NCBI GenBank assembly: GCA_002313335.1
Contig: DCBC01000007.1
Coordinates: 10,068-19,518, forward strand
Length of the DNA: 9,451 nt
Direction: 5' to 3'
DNA from: Porticoccaceae bacterium UBA1117
GTDB lineage: Bacteria; Pseudomonadota; Gammaproteobacteria; Pseudomonadales; Porticoccaceae
Part shown: piece by piece, positions 6,142 to 9,451 of the stretch
Layout: each line of letters starts with the position of its first letter
Numbering within the stretch: position 1 is the stretch's first letter
Notes under the pieces: generated by a model
Databases searched by the model: none
What the model was told of the DNA's origin: nothing
The model's input: the letters and a program-made list of their open reading frames with translations, nothing else
Made by a program: the position numbers and the translations under genes

Positions 6142-7761
6142 TTAGTAGCTATAGTCCTTAAATTGCTCTCTAAGATCTTTTTTACTGATCTTACCGGTGG
6201 CTGTATGGGGGATTTCATCAACAAAAACACAGTCTCCCGGGATCCACCACTTGGCAATTTTACCCTCTAAAGAGGCCAGAATAGATTCTTTGTCTGGAGT
6301 AACACCCTGGATAGGAATAACAATTAACAGGGGTCGCTCTGTCCATTTAGGATCAGCGACACCGATCACTGCAGACTCTTGCACATGGGGGTGAGACATT
6401 GCCGCATTTTCAACATCAATAGAGCTAATCCACTCGCCACCTGACTTAATCACATCTTTAACGCGATCGGTAATAATGACATAACCATACTCATCAATGG
6501 AGGCCATATCTCCAGTATCGAACCAGCCATCTGCGTCTAGTGCAGGCTTATCTTCAAGACGATAATAACCCTCGCAAACCCAGGGGCCTTTTACTAACAA
6601 TAATCCGGATGCGATGCCATCCCAGGGCAGATCATTGTTATCTGCATCAACAATTTTCATTTCTACACCATAGACAATACGACCTGCACGAACACGGTAT
6701 GCATCTTTTTCTTCCTCCGTGCAATCCTTCATCCACGCCATGGGCTTGTTATAGGAACCTAAAGGACTCATTTCAGTCATTCCCCAACCTACATGTATGT
6801 ATATGCCAAACTCATCCATAGCCTTCATCAGCGATAGTGGGCAGGCAGAGCCGCCAGCTACCACTTTTTTCAAGCTCTCTACAGTCTTACCCGATTTTTT
6901 AAGATAATCGACCAATGCCAACCATACAGTTGGTACGCCGAGAGAGTAATTCACTTTTTCAGCATTAATAAGTCGCGTTAAGGTCTCGCCATCAGCCATC
7001 TTAGGGCCTGGGAATACCAAGGTGCAGCCACTCATTGGGCCGTTATAAGCGGTGCCCCAGGCATTAACATGAAACATGGGTACGATGGGCATAATCACAT
7101 CACTACCAGAGAGGTTCATCACATCGGGTAATGAGCCAACGATAGAGTGCAGCACTGTGCTGCGATGACTGTAAACCACACCCTTAGGATTACCTGTCGT
7201 CCCTGAGGTGTAACACATCGAACTAGCAGTTTGCTCGTTCAGGTCTGGCCACTCAAAGGTATCCTTTTGACCACTTATAAATGTTTCATAGCAATGCACG
7301 TTAGCTAAGTCAGTCTTCGGCATATGCGCCTCATCAGTTAGTACAACATAACCTCTGACAGTTGGCAGTTGGTCCTTTAATGATTCCAATAGGGGAACAA
7401 ACATAGGGTCGGTAAATACCCACTGATCTTCAGCATGATTAATGATGTAATCAATTTGGTCAGGAAATAGGCGTGGATTAACCGTATGGCAGATTTGGCC
7501 AGAACAGGAGATTGCATAGTAAAGCTCAAAGTGCCGATAGTCATTCCAGGCTAAAGTGGCGATGCGGTCTCCCTGCTTGAATCCAACAGCCTCTAATGCA
7601 TTTGCAAGCTGACGGACTCTTTGAAAAGCATCGCCGTAAGTATAGCTATGGTGTGGGTTATCAGAGGTAACTGACACAATTCGACTGGTTTTGTGAATAC
7701 GATCTGCATGTTTCATGATCGACGTTATAGTCAGTTGTGAATCCATCATTAAGCCATTCAT
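6142..7761 (-). CDS. medium/long-chain fatty-acid--CoA ligase (AlkK/FadD-like, AMP-binding family)
   Basis: ATP-dependent acyl-CoA synthetase of the ANL superfamily: it adenylates a carboxylic acid, then forms the CoA thioester. The 539 aa are full length with all core motifs: YTSGTTGNPKG (184-194, ATP phosphate loop), PMFHVNAWG (228-236), GGSACP (303-308), GWGMTEMSP (325-333), GWFDTGD (412-418), the hinge region DRVKDVIKSGGEWIS (432-446), and PHTATGKISKKDLR (518-531) with catalytic Lys524. The opening MNGLMM and the segment YSHRSTVLHS (197-206) strongly recall AlkK, the medium-chain ligase of Pseudomonas alkane growth. DmdB-type ligases acting on methylthiopropionate are close relatives, so the substrate is not settled by sequence. 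GAGGGAA precedes the ATG. The likely role is fatty-acid uptake or degradation at the inner membrane face or in the cytoplasm. No beta-oxidation gene is adjacent. Confidence 0.92.
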   Translation of the reverse strand: MNGLMMDSQLTITSIMKHADRIHKTSRIVSVTSDNPHHSYTYGDAFQRVRQLANALEAVGFKQGDRIATLAWNDYRHFELYYAISCSGQICHTVNPRLFPDQIDYIINHAEDQWVFTDPMFVPLLESLKDQLPTVRGYVVLTDEAHMPKTDLANVHCYETFISGQKDTFEWPDLNEQTASSMCYTSGTTGNPKGVVYSHRSTVLHSIVGSLPDVMNLSGSDVIMPIVPMFHVNAWGTAYNGPMSGCTLVFPGPKMADGETLTRLINAEKVNYSLGVPTVWLALVDYLKKSGKTVESLKKVVAGGSACPLSLMKAMDEFGIYIHVGWGMTEMSPLGSYNKPMAWMKDCTEEEKDAYRVRAGRIVYGVEMKIVDADNNDLPWDGIASGLLLVKGPWVCEGYYRLEDKPALDADGWFDTGDMASIDEYGYVIITDRVKDVIKSGGEWISSIDVENAAMSHPHVQESAVIGVADPKWTERPLLIVIPIQGVTPDKESILASLEGKIAKWWIPGDCVFVDEIPHTATGKISKKDLREQFKDYSY

Positions 7762-7828
7762 TGGTGTTCCCTCTAAAATTCTATTATTTGAGTTTAAAAG
7801 GGTATCACTAGCGGATTCGCAAACAAAC

Positions 7829-7866
7829 CAAATTTATCTAAAATCATCGATCAAATTAATCTAAAA
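7829..7866. repeat. near-perfect 15-bp direct repeat upstream of the acyl-CoA ligase
   Basis: CAAATTTATCTAAAA at 7829-7843 and CAAATTAATCTAAAA at 7852-7866 differ at one base and lie 23 bp apart, start to start. They fall in the 137-nt gap between pilT and the acyl-CoA ligase, 68 nt or more before the ligase ATG. Their spacing is close to two helical turns. They could be a regulator's binding sites or simply AT-rich chance similarity. I saw no good promoter hexamers beside them. Confidence 0.45.
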
Positions 7867-7899
7867 GGCTAATGATGGTTTCATTTAAGAGATTAATTT
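7853..7899. repeat. 10-bp inverted repeat reaching into the pilT stop codon
   Basis: AAATTAATCT (7853-7862) and AGATTAATTT (7890-7899) are exact reverse complements with a 27-nt spacer. The right arm ends in the first read base of the pilT stop region. The left arm is part of the second direct-repeat copy. It is too AT-rich and its loop too long to be a convincing terminator. A shared operator half-site is an alternative. Confidence 0.4.
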
Positions 7900-8987
7900 T
7901 ATTTTGGAAACTCTGGAAAAGATGGCAAAGAGTAATTATTGCGCTCATCCTTGCTAATATGTTTAGGAGAAACGGCTTTCTCGCGAGCAGTCTCTAAACT
8001 AATAACTCCCTCATCAACAAGCGTACTCAAACTTTGATCTAATGTTTTCATCTGCAATGAGCTACCGGTTTGTATCACTGAATATATCTGTGCCACTTTA
8101 TCTTCCCTAATTAAATTTCGAACTGCTGGGGTTCCAATCATAATTTCATGGGCTGCAATTCGTCCGCCACCGACTTTTTTAAGGAGAGTTTGCGTTACAA
8201 CAGCCTGCAGTGAGTCTGATAACATAGAGCGTACCATGTCTTTTTCTTCCGCCGGAAACACATCAATAATACGATTTATAGTCAAAGCCGCAGAGGTGGT
8301 GTGCAGCGTTGCAAATACTAAATGGCCTGTCTCTGCTGCGGTCAGAGCCAGACGCATAGTTTCTAAATCACGCATTTCTCCAACTACCACTACGTCAGGA
8401 TCCTCCCTCAGTGCTGAACGCAAAGCGTGGCTAAAACGTTGTGTATCACGGCCAACCTCTCGCTGATTAATCAAACATTTTTTACTTTCATGAACAAACT
8501 CTATGGGATCTTCAATCGTTAAAATGTGGTAGCTCCGGTTTTTATTAATATAATCGACCATCGCAGCTTGCGTCGAAGACTTACCTGACCCTGTTGGTCC
8601 GGTGATTAGCACCAAGCCGCGCGGCAATAAGGCGAGATTTTTGAATATCTCTCCTAATCCCAGTTCATGTAGTGTAGGAATAGCAGACGGAATAGTACGA
8701 AAAACCGCAGCCTCTCCACGATGCTGTTTGAAAACGTTGGCCCTAAAGCGAGCAACATCTGGAATTTCAAACGAAAAATCAATCTCAACACCGTCTCTTA
8801 ACGCCTTAATTTGAGCCTCATTGAGAACCTCATGAACAAGCTCATCAACCTGGTCGGATCTCAATACTGGTAAATCCATACGTACTAAGTCACCATCAAT
8901 TCTTAAGATAGGTGGAAGCCCTGCTGATAGATGTAAATCTGAAGCGCCTTTTTTTATACTAAGGGCAAGTAAGCGGGTAATATCCAT
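7899..8987 (-). CDS. pilT: type IV pilus retraction ATPase PilT
   Basis: Hexameric cytoplasmic ATPase that powers depolymerisation of PilA at the base of the type IV pilus, giving twitching motility and DNA uptake. The 362 aa open with MDITRLLALSIKKGASDLHLS, typical of PilT. The N-terminal PAS-like domain is followed by Walker A GPTGSGKSS (130-138), Asp box ILTIEDPIEF (155-164), Walker B LREDPDVVVVGEMRD (193-207, Glu204), His box TAAETGHLVFATLHT (216-230, with His222 and His229), and the retraction-specific AVRNLIRE (288-295). That last motif favours PilT over PilB. Walker A reads GKSST rather than the more usual GKSTT. A tail after AREKAVSP makes it about 18 residues longer than P. aeruginosa PilT. 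AAGGA precedes the ATG by 8 nt. pilU, the usual downstream partner, is not present here. Confidence 0.95.
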   Translation of the reverse strand: MDITRLLALSIKKGASDLHLSAGLPPILRIDGDLVRMDLPVLRSDQVDELVHEVLNEAQIKALRDGVEIDFSFEIPDVARFRANVFKQHRGEAAVFRTIPSAIPTLHELGLGEIFKNLALLPRGLVLITGPTGSGKSSTQAAMVDYINKNRSYHILTIEDPIEFVHESKKCLINQREVGRDTQRFSHALRSALREDPDVVVVGEMRDLETMRLALTAAETGHLVFATLHTTSAALTINRIIDVFPAEEKDMVRSMLSDSLQAVVTQTLLKKVGGGRIAAHEIMIGTPAVRNLIREDKVAQIYSVIQTGSSLQMKTLDQSLSTLVDEGVISLETAREKAVSPKHISKDERNNYSLPSFPEFPK

Positions 8988-9008
8988 GTAAGTAGTCCTT
9001 TACTCTTT

Positions 9009-9062
9009 GGTATACGCAATATTAATAAATTATCGACAGCCTGTCTTTGTAGATCCTATACA
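9009..9062. promoter_or_regulatory. possible overlapping divergent promoters for pilT and gshB
   Basis: On the plus strand TCGACA (9033-9038, five of six of the -35) is followed after 18 nt by TATACA (9057-9062), heading to gshB. On the minus strand TCGATA (9036-9031) is followed after 16 nt by TATACC (9014-9009), heading to pilT. The two -35 elements overlap, and an 11-bp palindrome GACAGCCTGTC (9035-9045) lies over them. The matches are modest and judged by eye. Confidence 0.25.
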
Positions 9063-9091
9063 ATAAAGGGCTACAATCTTTATGTACCCTC

Positions 9092-9123
9092 GTTAATGAA
9101 TGGGCTGTCATTAATTCATTAAC
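9092..9123. repeat. inverted and tandem repeats in the pilT-gshB intergenic region
   Basis: GTTAATGAAT (9092-9101) and ATTCATTAAC (9114-9123) are perfect reverse complements with a 12-nt spacer, so the arm centres are 22 bp apart. Inside the right part TCATTAAT and TCATTAAC stand in tandem (9108-9123), giving three copies of CATTAA in all. This looks like an operator for a dimeric regulator or a hairpin in the gshB 5' leader. The 192-nt intergenic stretch holds no gene. Confidence 0.45.
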
Positions 9124-9179
9124 CAATTTTAGTTTTATCTTTTACTGCACGCTTAAATGTAGCAGAGGTTTTAAAAAAA

Positions 9180-9451
9180 ATGAATAAATTTCTTGGTGTA
9201 GTTATGGACCCCATAGAGTCTTTGAGTTATCACAAAGACACCACTTTGGCATTGTTGCTTGCTGCTCAAGATCATGGATATGAATTGTTTTATATGACCC
9301 AAAGCAGTCTCTTCATAGACAGTGAAGGTCCACGCGGCAAAATGTCATCGCTACGGGTTTATGCCGACGAAAACTGCTGGTATGACCTCGGTGAACCCAC
9401 ATTTAAATCTCTGGGCGATCTAGATGTGATTTTGATGCGCAAAGACCCTCC
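9180..9451 (+). CDS. gshB: glutathione synthetase, N-terminal part (cut by window end)
   Basis: ATP-grasp enzyme joining gamma-glutamylcysteine and glycine to make glutathione in the cytoplasm. Only 90 complete codons are present, and the frame stays open to the window edge. The protein begins MNKFLGVVMDPIESLSYHKD, continues with LALLLAAQDHGYELFYM (24-40), and reaches LGDLDVILMRKDP (78-90). All are hallmarks of the GshB N-terminal substrate domain; E. coli GshB has GIVMDPI, GYELHYM and LADLDVILMRKDPP in the same order. The ATP-grasp domain lies outside the window. GAGG at 9165-9168 is 11 nt from the ATG, a rather long spacing filled by eight A. It is divergent from pilT. In P. aeruginosa gshB is followed by pilGHIJ, so more pilus genes may lie just beyond the window. 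Confidence 0.95.
   Translation, partial: MNKFLGVVMDPIESLSYHKDTTLALLLAAQDHGYELFYMTQSSLFIDSEGPRGKMSSLRVYADENCWYDLGEPTFKSLGDLDVILMRKDP

Noticed and set aside
6540..6821. Plus-strand 93-codon frame inside the acyl-CoA ligase gene
   Set aside because: It lies wholly antisense to a well-supported gene, has an unlikely residue make-up and no ribosome binding site support.

Overview
The window is a stretch of gammaproteobacterial chromosome, most like the marine or pseudomonad-related branch. The regulator at 144-785 resembles Pseudomonas Vfr more than enterobacterial CRP. It lies convergent to trpC, as vfr does in Pseudomonas. PilT, GshB and the AlkK-like acyl-CoA ligase also resemble their pseudomonad counterparts. 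Base composition is moderate to slightly AT-rich. I see no transposase, integrase, phage gene, CRISPR array, rRNA or tRNA. All genes but one are intact, and the last is cut by the window edge.

Layout: (1) 1-143 is the upstream region of a Vfr/CRP-type cAMP receptor (144-785, +). (2) 799-5578 on the minus strand reads, in transcription order, rpe, a 211-nt gap, then trpE-trpG-trpD-trpC. trpE and trpG overlap as ATGA, trpG and trpD are 3 nt apart, and trpD and trpC are 1 or 22 nt apart depending on the trpC start. This is a compact operon for chorismate to indole-3-glycerol phosphate. The trpC and vfr stop codons face each other across 13 nt. (3) A strong palindromic terminator (5661-5691) separates rpe from a small exported EF-hand protein (5714-6070, -) and a medium/long-chain acyl-CoA ligase (6142-7761, -). 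(4) pilT (7899-8987, -) and the first 90 codons of gshB (9180-9451, +) diverge from a repeat-rich 192-nt intergenic region.

The trp enzymes work together. TrpE with TrpG makes anthranilate, TrpD adds phosphoribosyl, and TrpC closes the indole ring (the isomerase TrpF and synthase TrpAB are not here). Rpe feeds the pentose phosphates from which PRPP is made. The rest is housekeeping and envelope biology: twitching retraction, fatty-acid activation, glutathione synthesis and calcium binding.

I do not see a clear new system. The observations best worth a second look are: a possible 18-codon leader peptide with two Trp codons in front of trpE; the absence of gph between rpe and trpE; a Vfr with a shortened cAMP-pocket loop and a Gly-to-Val change in the helix-turn-helix turn; near-perfect direct repeats ahead of the acyl-CoA ligase; and nested palindromes between pilT and gshB.
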